Source: DAOTMI01 sp964605545 | GTDB taxonomy: Bacteria; Patescibacteriota; Microgenomatia; UBA12405 | DNA length: 10,991 nucleotides | Reading direction: 5' to 3' | NCBI GenBank assembly: GCA_964605545.1 | Contig: CAZSCX010000019.1 | Coordinates: 1 to 10,991, forward strand | Shown here: piece after piece, positions 1 through 7,720 of the stretch | Numbering within the stretch: position 1 is the first letter of the stretch | Layout: every line of letters begins with the position of its first letter | Program-made: the position numbers and the translations under genes | The notes under the pieces: model-generated | The model's input: only the letters and a program-made list of their open reading frames with translations | Databases searched by the model: none | Told to the model about the DNA's origin: nothing

Positions 1-2
1 TG

Positions 3-596
3 GCCTGTGTCATATTTACCGTTGGGTGTAATATGCGCTGTCCATTTTGTCATAACCGGGATTTAGTTTCAGCTCTAAATGTCGAAGAAATAAAAGAGAA
101 TGAGGTCTTGGATTTTCTAAAAAGTAGGAAAAAAATTTTGGAAGGAGTAGTAATATCCGGGGGGGAGCCGACTTTACAGCCCGATTTGTTTGATTTTATA
201 AAGAAAATAAAAGAAATGGGTTATTTGGTTAAGTTGGATACCAATGGTTTGAATTCAGGGATTTTGAAAGGCTTAATTGATAAAAAAATGATTGATTTTA
301 TAGCAATGGATATTAAGGCTGATTGGAATAACTATGATAAAGCAACAGGAGTGAGGATAAATTTACAGGAGATTAGAAAATCAATAATGTTAATTGAAAA
401 AAGTGGTATTGCTTATCAATTCAGATCGACAATTGTAAGAGGAATACATGATAAGGAGATAGTTGGTAGAATGAAAAAAGAATTTCCGGATTTAGTTTTA
501 CAAAAATTTAGACCAAACAATTGTTTGGATCCGAAGTTTTTGACGGTTTTGCCATGGAGCGATGAAGAATGGAATGAATTTCTTGAACTAAATTAG
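3..596 (+). CDS. nrdG: Anaerobic ribonucleotide reductase activating protein, radical SAM (5' truncated)
   Basis: This family uses a [4Fe-4S] cluster and S-adenosylmethionine to install the glycyl radical on the anaerobic reductase NrdD. The reading frame is open to the window's left edge, so the start is missing. The first ATG at 33 cannot be the start: it would remove the first cysteine of the radical SAM motif C-x3-C-x2-C, whose cysteine codons are at 27, 39 and 48 (CNMRCPFC). Further support is the SGGEPT segment (SAM binding) and LDTNG, both typical of NrdG-type activases. The C-terminus looks complete. The last 89 bases overlap the convergent kinase gene. NrdD is not in the window. A related activase for another glycyl radical enzyme is possible, but nearby thyX and tmk fit a deoxynucleotide role. 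Confidence 0.8.
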   Translation, partial: ACVIFTVGCNMRCPFCHNRDLVSALNVEEIKENEVLDFLKSRKKILEGVVISGGEPTLQPDLFDFIKKIKEMGYLVKLDTNGLNSGILKGLIDKKMIDFIAMDIKADWNNYDKATGVRINLQEIRKSIMLIEKSGIAYQFRSTIVRGIHDKEIVGRMKKEFPDLVLQKFRPNNCLDPKFLTVLPWSDEEWNEFLELN

Positions 597-1101
597 TGTA
601 CGGAGTATTATCTGTTAGAACGGTATAATCGGCATATTTTTTATTTTTTAATTCACTATCAATGTTTTTTAGTCGATAAATATCGCCCCTTTTTTTGATT
701 CGATCAATTAATATTTTTTTGGTGCGAGTAGTGACAAAAAAGAGTATTGGTTTATATCTCTTGATGTTTTTTTTGATATTTAGAGCTCCGTTTATATCAA
801 CTATATGGATGGGAATTTTGGAATTACTTTGATGATAATAATTACTGCCATAAAAATTGTTTCTATATTGAGAATATTCCGAGAAAAAACTTTCCTTAAT
901 CTTTTCCTTAAATTTTTTCTTGGTTAGGTAAAAGTAGGGATAATTATTGTTTTCTATTTCTGATTTACGTGGCAGCCGGGTAGAATAACTTTTATAGACA
1001 AAATATGTTTTTGGATATTTTTTTTCCATAAATTCAGCGAGAGTGCTTTTTCCGGCTCCAGATGGTCCAAAAAACAACAAAAGCGGTGTTTTGTTTGACA
1101 T
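508..1101 (-). CDS. gmk: Guanylate kinase-like nucleotide kinase
   Basis: Probably phosphorylates GMP or dGMP using ATP, in the cytoplasm. The protein has 197 residues, close to the usual 190-210. Visible features are the P-loop GPSGAGKS at residues 12-19, the GMP-binding segment STRLPR at 40-45 (family form S-x-T-R-x-P-R), an E-Y...F-Y-G-S stretch at 75-86 matching the family's E-x-x-x-Y-G-T, and VDINGA at 101-106 matching the D-x-x-G-A region. The sequence is divergent, with many Lys, Asn and Tyr. Family homology ends near residue 178; the last 20 or so residues are encoded inside the overlap with nrdG and may simply reflect where a stop was available. The start has no SD but has TATAAT at 1110-1115, placed for leaderless transcription. 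A related kinase such as PhnN cannot be fully excluded. Confidence 0.75.
   Translation of the reverse strand: MSNKTPLLLFFGPSGAGKSTLAEFMEKKYPKTYFVYKSYSTRLPRKSEIENNNYPYFYLTKKKFKEKIKESFFSEYSQYRNNFYGSNYYHQSNSKIPIHIVDINGALNIKKNIKRYKPILFFVTTRTKKILIDRIKKRGDIYRLKNIDSELKNKKYADYTVLTDNTPYTNLVQEIHSILHRSMAKPSKTSDPNNCLV
513..528. terminator. Perfect 16-bp palindrome at the nrdG/gmk 3' overlap, possible weak terminator
   Basis: CCAAACAATTGTTTGG is self-complementary and can fold as a 6-bp stem with an AATT loop. On the minus strand it directly precedes the kinase stop codon (508-510) and a short T-run at about 503-507, so it could end the kinase transcript inside nrdG. No other terminator is visible between these convergent genes. 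The T-run is short, so this is tentative. Confidence 0.3.
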
Positions 1102-1116
1102 GGTAATATATTATAT
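1102..1116. promoter_or_regulatory. 15-bp divergent promoter spacer, overlapping -10 boxes, leaderless starts
   Basis: Only 15 bases (GGTAATATATTATAT) separate the start codons of the minus-strand kinase and the plus-strand SIMPL gene. On the minus strand a perfect TATAAT lies at 1115-1110, 8 nt before the kinase ATG. On the plus strand TAATAT at 1104-1109 lies 7 nt before the SIMPL ATG. Transcription from either would begin at or within a few bases of the start codon. Any -35 contacts must lie inside the opposing coding sequence; no convincing -35 was found. Confidence 0.45.
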
Positions 1117-1842
1117 ATGAAGAAAAATGGAAGTATTGTAGCTGTAATTATTGTATTATTTTTATTGGTTTTTCTATTGCCAATGGGCAATATTAATTGG
1201 GGAAAGATCAATATAGGACAGGATCAGGGAATTACGGTAGTAGGAGAGGCAAAGACTAAACTAAAAAATCAAGTAGCTTCGTTTACGGCAGGAGTAAATG
1301 TTAATAAGACAAATAAAGAAGAAGCGGTTAAGGAAGTAAACGAAAAAATGACAAAATTAATTGATGAAATAAAAGCTTTTGGAATAAAAGCTGGGGATAT
1401 TAAAACTCAAGGAATAAGTATCAATGAGAGTCAAAGATATGATTCAAGAGAAAAAGAATGGTATGTTGGTAATTCAATTGAAATTATCTTACGGGAAGTA
1501 GATAAAACGAGTGAATTGACAGATTTATTGAGTAAATCAGGGGCTAATAATGTTTATGGTCCTAATTTGAGAATAGATGATAGCGATGAAGGAGAAAAAG
1601 TTTTATATGAGGTAGCGATAAAGGATGCAAGAGAAAAAGCGGAGGCAATTGCCAAGGCTTCGGGAAGAAAACTAGGAAAGATAATTAGTGTGACCGATGG
1701 TGGTACTGTGAGTGATTATAATCGTCCATGGTTGTCGTCGATGGCCAAAGAGGGTATGGGTGGGGCAGATATAGCGGCACCGGTTGAACCAGGCGTTAGT
1801 ACGGTGAGTAAATCAATGACAGTGGTGTTTGAGATGAGATAA
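1117..1842 (+). CDS. SIMPL domain (DUF541) membrane-anchored envelope protein
   Basis: The protein has 241 residues. Residues 6-22 form one hydrophobic segment (IVAVIIVLFLLVFLLPM) that is an uncleaved anchor or signal peptide. The rest is a typical SIMPL domain: it opens with ITVVGEAK near 39-46, has the helix AIKDAREKAEAIAKASGRKL followed by GKIISV, and closes with the strand MTVVFEMR at the end. Family members are periplasmic or outer-surface proteins linked to envelope stress, but no precise activity is established, so the role here is unknown. It is transcribed divergently from the kinase gene, has no SD, and converges on the DedA/VTT gene across a palindrome cluster. Confidence 0.85.
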   Translation: MKKNGSIVAVIIVLFLLVFLLPMGNINWGKINIGQDQGITVVGEAKTKLKNQVASFTAGVNVNKTNKEEAVKEVNEKMTKLIDEIKAFGIKAGDIKTQGISINESQRYDSREKEWYVGNSIEIILREVDKTSELTDLLSKSGANNVYGPNLRIDDSDEGEKVLYEVAIKDAREKAEAIAKASGRKLGKIISVTDGGTVSDYNRPWLSSMAKEGMGGADIAAPVEPGVSTVSKSMTVVFEMR

Positions 1843-1963
1843 AAATCCCCTGCTTCGCTGCCCCCTTTGACGAAAGGGGGCTAAAAACTGAATTTTCTTT
1901 TGTATTAAGTTCCCCTTTTGTCAAAGGGGAAAACCCCGACGAATGTCGGGGAAGAGGATTTTA
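1843..1963. repeat. Cluster of nested palindromes, REP/MITE-like, probable bidirectional terminator
   Basis: Three perfect hairpins lie in tandem: 8-bp stem CCCCCTTT/AAAGGGGG at 1861-1880 (loop GACG), 9-bp stem at 1910-1918/1923-1931 (loop TGTC), and 7-bp stem CCCCGAC/GTCGGGG at 1934-1951 (loop GAAT). The outer ends also pair imperfectly: AAAATCC at 1842-1848 with GGATTTT at 1956-1962, and CTTC with GAAG just inside. Inverted outer ends plus inner hairpins resemble a small mobile or REP-type intergenic element. Its position between two convergent stop codons suggests it also ends transcription both ways. Confidence 0.6.
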
Positions 1964-2605
1964 TTCGTTCTTGGCGATGTATTGGCGGCGTTTCAAATAG
2001 AAGAAACCAAGGATGACGAGGGCGAAAATAACGGTTAAAGTAGATTCTATATTGCCAAGACCTTTGGCCAAATCAAGAAATGTTTGGCCCATTTTGTAGC
2101 CGATAAAGCCTAAGATGGTGGCACGGACGACTAGGGCAGTAAAAACTAAACCGAAAAATCGGAGAGGATTGTAGCGGAAAAGACCTGCCATTCCGGTAAT
2201 GATAGAAACCGGAACAATGGGGATGGAAGCACCAAGAAGGACAAAGAGTTCATCAGACATTGATTTTTTGAAGTCTTTTTGAATTTTATCAACGAGTTTT
2301 TTGCTGATACCAACATATTTGCCAAATTTATCTAAGATAGGATGGCCACCGAAATAAAAAAGATAAAAAATTACAGCAGTTCCTAGGGTGGCGCCGATAG
2401 CGTAGGGGAGAGCAACTTTCGTAATTATTGACAGCAAGGAAGGAAGAAAGGAAGTGTGAAGACCAAAAAGTGAAGCACCTCCGGCCATGGAAATTATTGG
2501 AGATGGAATTGGGACGAGAATTTGTTCGATAATACCGCCACCGATCATAGCAGTAAATAAATTATGATTAACCATCAAAAGTACGTACTCGAGAATTTTT
2601 TCCAT
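1961..2605 (-). CDS. DedA/VTT-domain membrane protein
   Basis: A multi-pass inner-membrane protein of about 214 residues. Family members (DedA, TMEM41/VMP1-related) are implicated in lipid scrambling or undecaprenyl-phosphate recycling and envelope homeostasis; the substrate here is not known. The VTT signature is the re-entrant segment IIEQILVPIPSPIISMAGG, followed by a glycine-rich helix, then a second conserved segment (IPIVPVSIITGMAGLFRYNP) and the GFIGYKMG helix. The frame opens further upstream at 2641, which would overlap thyX. The internal ATG at 2605 is preferred: the protein then begins MEKILEYV, and a -10-like TATTCT (minus strand, 2618-2613) lies 7 nt upstream, as in other leaderless starts of this window. 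The stop codon lies at the edge of the palindrome cluster. Confidence 0.8.
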   Translation of the reverse strand: MEKILEYVLLMVNHNLFTAMIGGGIIEQILVPIPSPIISMAGGASLFGLHTSFLPSLLSIITKVALPYAIGATLGTAVIFYLFYFGGHPILDKFGKYVGISKKLVDKIQKDFKKSMSDELFVLLGASIPIVPVSIITGMAGLFRYNPLRFFGLVFTALVVRATILGFIGYKMGQTFLDLAKGLGNIESTLTVIFALVILGFFYLKRRQYIAKNE

Positions 2606-2627
2606 ATGAGATAGAATAGGGAATATT
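2606..2627. promoter_or_regulatory. 22-bp divergent promoter spacer between the VTT gene and thyX
   Basis: TAGAAT at 2612-2617 (plus) ends 10 nt before the thyX ATG, and the overlapping TATTCT (minus, 2618-2613) ends 7 nt before the VTT-gene ATG. Both positions fit very short or absent leaders. The layout repeats that at 1102-1116. No clear -35 was found on either side. Confidence 0.35.
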
Positions 2628-3332
2628 ATGATTAAAGTCAAACTAATAGCATATACAAGAGATCCGGAACAAAATGTGACGGCAGCAATTAGACAATGTT
2701 ATAGTGCGGTAGGAGCCGAGGAAATAAAAAAGAAAGTTGATAAAGATACAATTGGAAGATTAATTAATCAAGTTATGGGGTCTGGTCATACATCAACAAT
2801 TGAACATGCGGTGTTTACCTTTGCAATTGAAGGTGTGTCGCGGGCGATGACACATCAATTGGTGAGACACAGGATTGCTTCGTATTCACATCAATCTCAA
2901 CGATATGTGGATCTTTCCAAAAATAAGTTAGTGTTTATTACTCCGCCGACGATAAAAGGCAATAAAGAGATAGAGAAAGAGTATAAAAAGACGATGAAAT
3001 TAATCGAAAAACAGTATAAAAAGATGATTGATTTGGGGATAAAACCGGAAGACGCTCGTTATATTTTGCCCAATGCCTGTGAGACCAAGATTGTGGTGAC
3101 AATGAATGCTAGATCGTTACATAATTTTTTTAGGGAAAGGTGTTGTAATAGGGCGCAGTGGGAAATTAGACAATTGGCAAATATGATGTTAAAAGAGGTA
3201 AGGAAAGTTGCACCAATTATTTTTAAAAATGCCGGAGCGAGTTGTGAAACTGAGAAAATTTGTTGGGAAGGGAAAATGAGTTGCGGCAGATATAAAACAA
3301 TCAAAAATGCTCAGTTGTTAAGTAGAATATGA
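2628..3332 (+). CDS. thyX: Flavin-dependent thymidylate synthase
   Basis: Methylates dUMP to dTMP using methylene-tetrahydrofolate and reduced FAD, with tetrahydrofolate as the folate product, so no dihydrofolate reductase is required for folate recycling. The 234-residue length is normal. The diagnostic ThyX motif R-H-R-x2-S-x4-S-x-R is complete at residues 80-92 (RHRIASYSHQSQR). The upstream conserved GHTSTIEH is at 53-60, and the late C-N-R-A-Q-W-E-I-R segment, near residues 173-181, is intact. The C-terminal tail is cysteine-rich (SCETEKICWEGKMSCG), as in several anaerobe ThyX proteins. It heads a same-strand group with tmk and glyA, which supply the next step and the folate cofactor. Confidence 0.95.
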   Translation: MIKVKLIAYTRDPEQNVTAAIRQCYSAVGAEEIKKKVDKDTIGRLINQVMGSGHTSTIEHAVFTFAIEGVSRAMTHQLVRHRIASYSHQSQRYVDLSKNKLVFITPPTIKGNKEIEKEYKKTMKLIEKQYKKMIDLGIKPEDARYILPNACETKIVVTMNARSLHNFFRERCCNRAQWEIRQLANMMLKEVRKVAPIIFKNAGASCETEKICWEGKMSCGRYKTIKNAQLLSRI

Positions 3333-3439
3333 TAATTAAATTTTCTCATTATATTTTTTTGACGCTGGTCAATGTGCGTAACACGTTGAAGGCTTGAAAA
3401 AACACAATTTCGAAAAATTTTTATCATATTTTTAAAATT

Positions 3440-4036
3440 ATGAATACAAAAAAGGGAAAGTTTATTGTAATTTATGGAATGAATAATTTGGGAAAGACGA
3501 CTGTTATCAATGGTTTAATTGATTATTTAAACAAAAATGGAAAGAATGTAACTTTTTTAAAATATCCGATTTATGAGTTAGAGCCGACTGGTCCACGAAT
3601 TAATCAGTATTTGCGAGGAGGTAATCCAGAGAAATTGAATTCTTTTACGGTTCAGAAACTATATGCTCAAAACAGAAGAGATTTTGAACCAAAATTAATT
3701 TCTTTATTGGATCAAGATAAGATGATAATTGCAGAAGATTATGTTGGAACTGGGATTGTATGGGGAATGCTGGGTGGAGCAAGTTTAGAAGAGGTAGAGG
3801 AATTGAATAAGGGATTATTGGAACCGGATTTGGTTATTTTACTTGATGGTGAGAGATTTTTGACGGGAATAGAAGCAGGACATACCCATGAAAAAGTGAC
3901 TGACGTTTGGGAAAAAGGGAGGCAAATTCATTTGGATTTGGCCAAGAGATATGATTGGAAAATTGTGAAAGCCAATCAAACAAGAGAACAAGTTTTGAAA
4001 GATGTTGTTACAATAGTAGATAATTATGAAGGATAA
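3440..4036 (+). CDS. tmk: Thymidylate kinase-like protein (divergent)
   Basis: Expected to convert dTMP to dTDP in the cytoplasm. It has 198 residues. The P-loop is GMNNLGKTT at 13-21; the family usually has G-x-D-G-x-G-K-S/T, so the aspartate position is changed. KYPIYELEPTGPRINQYLRG at 41-60 corresponds to the F-P-R...G-x-x-I segment, QKLYAQNRRDF at 72-82 to the family's A-x-x-R-x-x-H region, and AEDYVGTGIVWG at 98-109 to the D-R-Y-x-x-S motif, with E-D-Y in place of D-R-Y. EPDLVILLDGE at 128-138 is the P-D-L...L-D strand. It follows thyX after 107 bases, which hold only weak -10-like hexamers such as TATCAT at 3422-3427, and overlaps glyA by 11 bases. Context and fold support dTMP kinase; the altered motifs leave some doubt about substrate. 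Confidence 0.75.
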   Translation: MNTKKGKFIVIYGMNNLGKTTVINGLIDYLNKNGKNVTFLKYPIYELEPTGPRINQYLRGGNPEKLNSFTVQKLYAQNRRDFEPKLISLLDQDKMIIAEDYVGTGIVWGMLGGASLEEVEELNKGLLEPDLVILLDGERFLTGIEAGHTHEKVTDVWEKGRQIHLDLAKRYDWKIVKANQTREQVLKDVVTIVDNYEG

Positions 4037-5183
4037 AATATTTAAATTAATTGAAAAAGAAGATAAGAGACAAAAAGAGGGAATTCAATTGATTCCGAGT
4101 GAAAATTTTGCTTCGGATGAGGTTTTGAAGGCAGTGGGAAGTTGTTTGTCCAATAAATATGCCGAGGGATATCCCGGCAGAAGATACTATCAAGGAAATG
4201 AAATAATTGATGAGATTGAAAGCTTAGCAATTGAAAGGGGTAAAAAGTTATTTGACTTGGAACATATCAATGTTCAACCTTATTCAGGTAGTCCGGCGAA
4301 TAGTGAAGTATTGATGGCGCTATGTGAGGTTGGCGATACGATTTGTGGACTTAAATTATCGGCTGGAGGTCATTTGACTCATGGACAACCAAGAATTACT
4401 TTTTCCGGTAAGTATTTTAATAGTGTTCAATATGATGTTGATATAAACGGAAAAATTGATTTTAATGAGCTGGATAAATTAGTAAAAGCAGAAAAGCCAA
4501 AATTAATTTTTGCGGGGACAACAGCTTATCCTTATATTTTAGATTTTAAGAGATTTGGAGAAATTGCCGATAGTGTTGGGGCTTGGTTGGTGGCAGACAT
4601 TTCTCATATTGCGGGATTGGTTGCCAGTGGGGTTCATATGTCACCAGTGCCTTATGCCCATATAGTTACTTCAACTACACATAAAAGTTTAAGAGGACCT
4701 AGGGGAGCTTTTATTGGAATTACAAAGAAGGGTTTATTAAAAGATAGTGAATTATCAACAAGAATTGACAAGGCAGTATTTCCTGGAATGCAAGGAGGTC
4801 CACATGAAAATACCATTGCGGCAATGGCCATAGCCTTTGCTGAAGCAGAGAAGCCTGAGTTTAAGAAATATGGTCAACAAATAATAAAAAATGCCGCCGT
4901 GTTGGCCAAGACTTTAAAAGATAAGGGATGGAAGGTTTATGGAACGGAAAATCATTTAATGTTGGTTGAAGTAGGTCTTTCAAAAGGAAAGGAAGCGGCA
5001 GTAGCTTTGGAAAAAGAGGGGATTTTTTGTAATGCCAATACTATTCCTCATGATGGTGGGACACCTTTTTTGCCATCAGGAATTAGATTGGGTAGCCCGG
5101 CAGAAACAACAAAAGGAAAAAAGGAGAATGATTTTATCGAAATCGGCGGAAGAATTGATAAAATACTCCGAAAGTTAAAATAA
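4026..5183 (+). CDS. glyA: Serine hydroxymethyltransferase
   Basis: A PLP enzyme that converts serine and tetrahydrofolate to glycine and 5,10-methylene-tetrahydrofolate, the cofactor ThyX needs. The 385-residue length is a little below the usual 410-420, mainly from trimmed termini. Hallmarks are QLIPSENFAS at 21-30, NKYAEGYPGRRYYQG at 43-57, ADISHIAGLVA at 190-200 (PLP-contacting Asp191 and His194) and TSTTHKSLRGPRG at 215-227, with Lys220 as the Schiff-base lysine. GMQGGPHENTIAAMAIAF and the late IRLGSPAETT are also conserved. The start ATG overlaps the tmk stop by 11 bases, so translation is probably coupled. The last 50 bases overlap the 3' end of the convergent membrane-protein gene. 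Confidence 0.96.
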   Translation: MKDKIFKLIEKEDKRQKEGIQLIPSENFASDEVLKAVGSCLSNKYAEGYPGRRYYQGNEIIDEIESLAIERGKKLFDLEHINVQPYSGSPANSEVLMALCEVGDTICGLKLSAGGHLTHGQPRITFSGKYFNSVQYDVDINGKIDFNELDKLVKAEKPKLIFAGTTAYPYILDFKRFGEIADSVGAWLVADISHIAGLVASGVHMSPVPYAHIVTSTTHKSLRGPRGAFIGITKKGLLKDSELSTRIDKAVFPGMQGGPHENTIAAMAIAFAEAEKPEFKKYGQQIIKNAAVLAKTLKDKGWKVYGTENHLMLVEVGLSKGKEAAVALEKEGIFCNANTIPHDGGTPFLPSGIRLGSPAETTKGKKENDFIEIGGRIDKILRKLK

Positions 5184-7620
5184 AGCCGAGGTATTCTAGA
5201 ATTTGAGGCCAAAAGAAAACCTTAACTGTTTTATTGGTAACAAAGCCGTTTTGCCAATTATTGACTAAAACATGGGGGCGAGAGGGGATGGATATCCAAC
5301 CGGTGTGATAAGATTGACCGTTGGTTTGGATATTTTGAGGTTTATTTTCTGGAGATACAGTTGTTATTTTGTTGTAATCGACCGGAATAACTACTATTTG
5401 TGCTAGTTCGTTTGAAGTTTCATAATCACCAAGAGAAATGCTGTCTACACTAATACTATAACCGACAAATTCATCTTGAGGAGGAATAAGGTAATAATCC
5501 CAGGTGAATTGTTGATTGTCACTTAATTGTTCATAGATAGTGCAGATATTGTTATAAATATTTTTGATGCAAATGCGGAAGGGAAGTCCTTTTTGGTGGC
5601 GACTATGGAAACCAATAACATAAGACTGGTCATGTTTTAAATCCAAAAGATTGTAAAAACCACCGGTAATACGATTAAGGGATTTATAGACTTTAGGTTG
5701 ATCAAGTAAAATATTTATTTTATTACGATCCAAGAGAGGTTCGATTTTATTGATGTCAATTTTTTCACTTTTGCCTAAAAGACCGATTGATGGTTTTTGG
5801 GAGTAATAAGGAAGAGGATTTGGGTCCCAGTAATGCCAAAGATATGGTGTTTTGATATAGTTATTGATTTCTTTTGATATATTATTTAAAGAATTGTTGT
5901 TTATGGTGTAGACATGTAAGAAGTCAAAGCTGGTAGATTTTTGTATTATTTTTTCTTTTTCGAGATAATCTAACATGGTTTTAATTTCGTTTTCGAAAAG
6001 GATTTGGTTACGATTTTTGACGTAAGGGGTAATAATTGATTGATCCCAAAAAATATATTTCATACCATATTTTTGAAGGGTAGAGATAAATAATTTTGGG
6101 TCTTTAGAATAAAGAGAATAGAAGAATTCCCGGTATGCTTCTTCGTTTTGAGGAGCCCAGCGGTCAAAATCACGATCTAAAATGGGTTGTTTTAAGTTAA
6201 ACCAAATAAATCCAGCACCTTGATAACCCCAATTGTAATATTGCCAGCCGGTGAAGTTGTGGAGGGGAAGAGGAAGGATGGTGCCTTGGGGGAGTTGTTT
6301 CATATATTGCCAAAATTTGGTGTACTGATGGGGGAAGGAAACTTTCATTTTGGGAGAAATAAGCTGGCCAAAGAACATTGGTAATCCATAGAAAAAGGTA
6401 GCAAAAATTAAACCAATTTTTAAATATTTTAGATTGAAAATGCTTAAAAAATAGGCTAAATAAATGGCAATACCAAAAGTAAAAAGAATTGATATTTTGG
6501 TAAAGATGAAACGAAAAGACTCTTCAAATATGGAAAATCGAAGGAGAAAATCAAAAAAATAGGAGAAAGGGGGAGTGTGGTTTAAAAGAAGAACTAAGGG
6601 AACGACCAGAAAGGGTGCAAGGTAAATTAGAGATTTATGTTTTTTGGTAAAAGACAAAATAAGACCGGAAAAAGAGAGAAAAAAAGTAAGATAGCCGATG
6701 ATACTGATAAAGGGGTTGGCAAGATGTTTTTCCCAGACGGGCAAAAGATTGTCAAATCTTGAAGTTTGAGGGTCATATATTTGCCAATTGAAATAGAAAC
6801 CTTTGACTAAAGCGACGTCACGAAGATAGCCGGTAGCTCGGTTTTGGAGGAGATATTCTTGGGAATAGAGACGGTTAACTTTGGTATTTTTAGGAATGGA
6901 GGATGAAGAAAAAATATAATAAATATTGGGTATGAGCCAGAAAGCGTTGAGAGCGAGGGTAAAGAGGATTAAATTAAAAACTTTTTTGTTACGGTTAAGA
7001 ATAAAATGAAGAAGAAGAAAGACAAGATAAACGGCAAAAAAGGCGTACCAAAGGTGAGCGGCATAGGCTTGGGGAGTGGCCAGAAGGGTAAAAAGACAGA
7101 AAAAAATGAGATTCTTTTTTTGGTTATTCTGAAGATATTTGAGGGAATAGAAAATAATAAATGGGAGAAAAGCCCATTGGGTGGGGAACATTTCAAAAGG
7201 AACATAGAATTGTTGAACGGTTGAGAGATTGAAGATATAAAAAATGGCAATGGTAAAGGCGATGGAATCTTTTTTGAAAAGATATTTTATTAAATAGTAG
7301 ATACCCAGGGGGCCGAGGATGAAACAGAGGAAAATATAGGCGTAGCGGAGAAAATTTAGAGGGAGAAGGAAATGGAAAAGCCATAGTAATAGTACACGGG
7401 GAAGATCGGCCATGTGGGAATGGCCGGCAATAGCGCCGAGGCCTTGTTCGTAGCGCCAGACACCATTGATTAAACGGGAAAAGTTAAGGGGAAAATTGAG
7501 TTCGGGATGAAGGGTATCCCAACCGGTGAGAAAGGTATTGGGTTTATAGTTTAGATAGCAGATTACAAGGCAGAGAATTATCAGGATTAAAGGGTAAATG
7601 TGTTTTTTGACAAAGGACAT
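5134..7620 (-). CDS. Large multi-pass membrane protein, putative GT-C-type glycosyltransferase
   Basis: The 828-residue protein has a hydrophobic helix at about 8-24, then an extracytoplasmic loop GWDTLHPELNF around residues 33-43 whose Asp35 sits where GT-C glycosyltransferases carry a catalytic acid. About ten further membrane helices follow up to roughly residue 430. A large, mainly soluble aromatic-rich domain comes next, and a final helix ends near the C-terminus (LEYLGFILTFGVFYQFF). This layout resembles YfhO/arabinofuranosyltransferase-like (DUF3367-type) proteins, suggesting transfer of a lipid-linked sugar to a surface polymer; the substrate is unknown. ATG at 7620 was chosen because TATACT at 7632-7627 lies 6 nt upstream. 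The frame stays open to 7755, but that extension would read through a palindromic repeat and a terminator hairpin. The 3' end overlaps glyA by 50 bases. Confidence 0.7.
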   Translation of the reverse strand: MSFVKKHIYPLILIILCLVICYLNYKPNTFLTGWDTLHPELNFPLNFSRLINGVWRYEQGLGAIAGHSHMADLPRVLLLWLFHFLLPLNFLRYAYIFLCFILGPLGIYYLIKYLFKKDSIAFTIAIFYIFNLSTVQQFYVPFEMFPTQWAFLPFIIFYSLKYLQNNQKKNLIFFCLFTLLATPQAYAAHLWYAFFAVYLVFLLLHFILNRNKKVFNLILFTLALNAFWLIPNIYYIFSSSSIPKNTKVNRLYSQEYLLQNRATGYLRDVALVKGFYFNWQIYDPQTSRFDNLLPVWEKHLANPFISIIGYLTFFLSFSGLILSFTKKHKSLIYLAPFLVVPLVLLLNHTPPFSYFFDFLLRFSIFEESFRFIFTKISILFTFGIAIYLAYFLSIFNLKYLKIGLIFATFFYGLPMFFGQLISPKMKVSFPHQYTKFWQYMKQLPQGTILPLPLHNFTGWQYYNWGYQGAGFIWFNLKQPILDRDFDRWAPQNEEAYREFFYSLYSKDPKLFISTLQKYGMKYIFWDQSIITPYVKNRNQILFENEIKTMLDYLEKEKIIQKSTSFDFLHVYTINNNSLNNISKEINNYIKTPYLWHYWDPNPLPYYSQKPSIGLLGKSEKIDINKIEPLLDRNKINILLDQPKVYKSLNRITGGFYNLLDLKHDQSYVIGFHSRHQKGLPFRICIKNIYNNICTIYEQLSDNQQFTWDYYLIPPQDEFVGYSISVDSISLGDYETSNELAQIVVIPVDYNKITTVSPENKPQNIQTNGQSYHTGWISIPSRPHVLVNNWQNGFVTNKTVKVFFWPQILEYLGFILTFGVFYQFFRRFR

Positions 7621-7626
7621 TAAATA

Positions 7627-7632
7627 AGTATA
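7627..7632 (-). promoter_or_regulatory. -10 box for the membrane-protein gene, leaderless
   Basis: TATACT on the minus strand is followed by six bases (TATTTA) and then the ATG at 7620, so transcription would start at or next to the start codon. No -35 match was found 17 bases upstream, and no SD is present. Confidence 0.45.
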
Positions 7633-7644
7633 GCAAAAAAAGAA

Positions 7645-7690
7645 ACCCCTCTCCCGCCTATGGCGGGTATCTCCCCTTGAAAATGGGAGA
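7645..7690. repeat. REP-like palindromic repeat
   Basis: Contains the 6-bp stem CCCGCC/GGCGGG at 7653-7667 (loop TAT) and a second stem TCTCCC/GGGAGA at 7670-7675/7685-7690. An additional TCTCCC at 7650-7655 could pair with the same GGGAGA. The CCCCTCTCCC...GGGAG style resembles the element at 1843-1963. It lies just upstream of the membrane-protein promoter, in DNA that should not be translated. Confidence 0.5.
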
Positions 7691-7720
7691 ACGGCAATTT
7701 GATTGATAATTTGGGAAATT

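Noticed and set aside
33..35. ATG at 33 as the nrdG start
   Set aside because: It lies inside the C-x3-C-x2-C motif and would remove an essential cysteine; the frame continues upstream to the window edge.
1095..1100. TTGACA as a -35 box for the SIMPL gene
   Set aside because: Perfect hexamer, but it is the reverse of the kinase start codons and no -10 lies 16-18 bases downstream.
7006..7224. Short frame opposite the large membrane protein
   Set aside because: Lys-rich antisense of a hydrophobic coding stretch, with no family resemblance or start signal.
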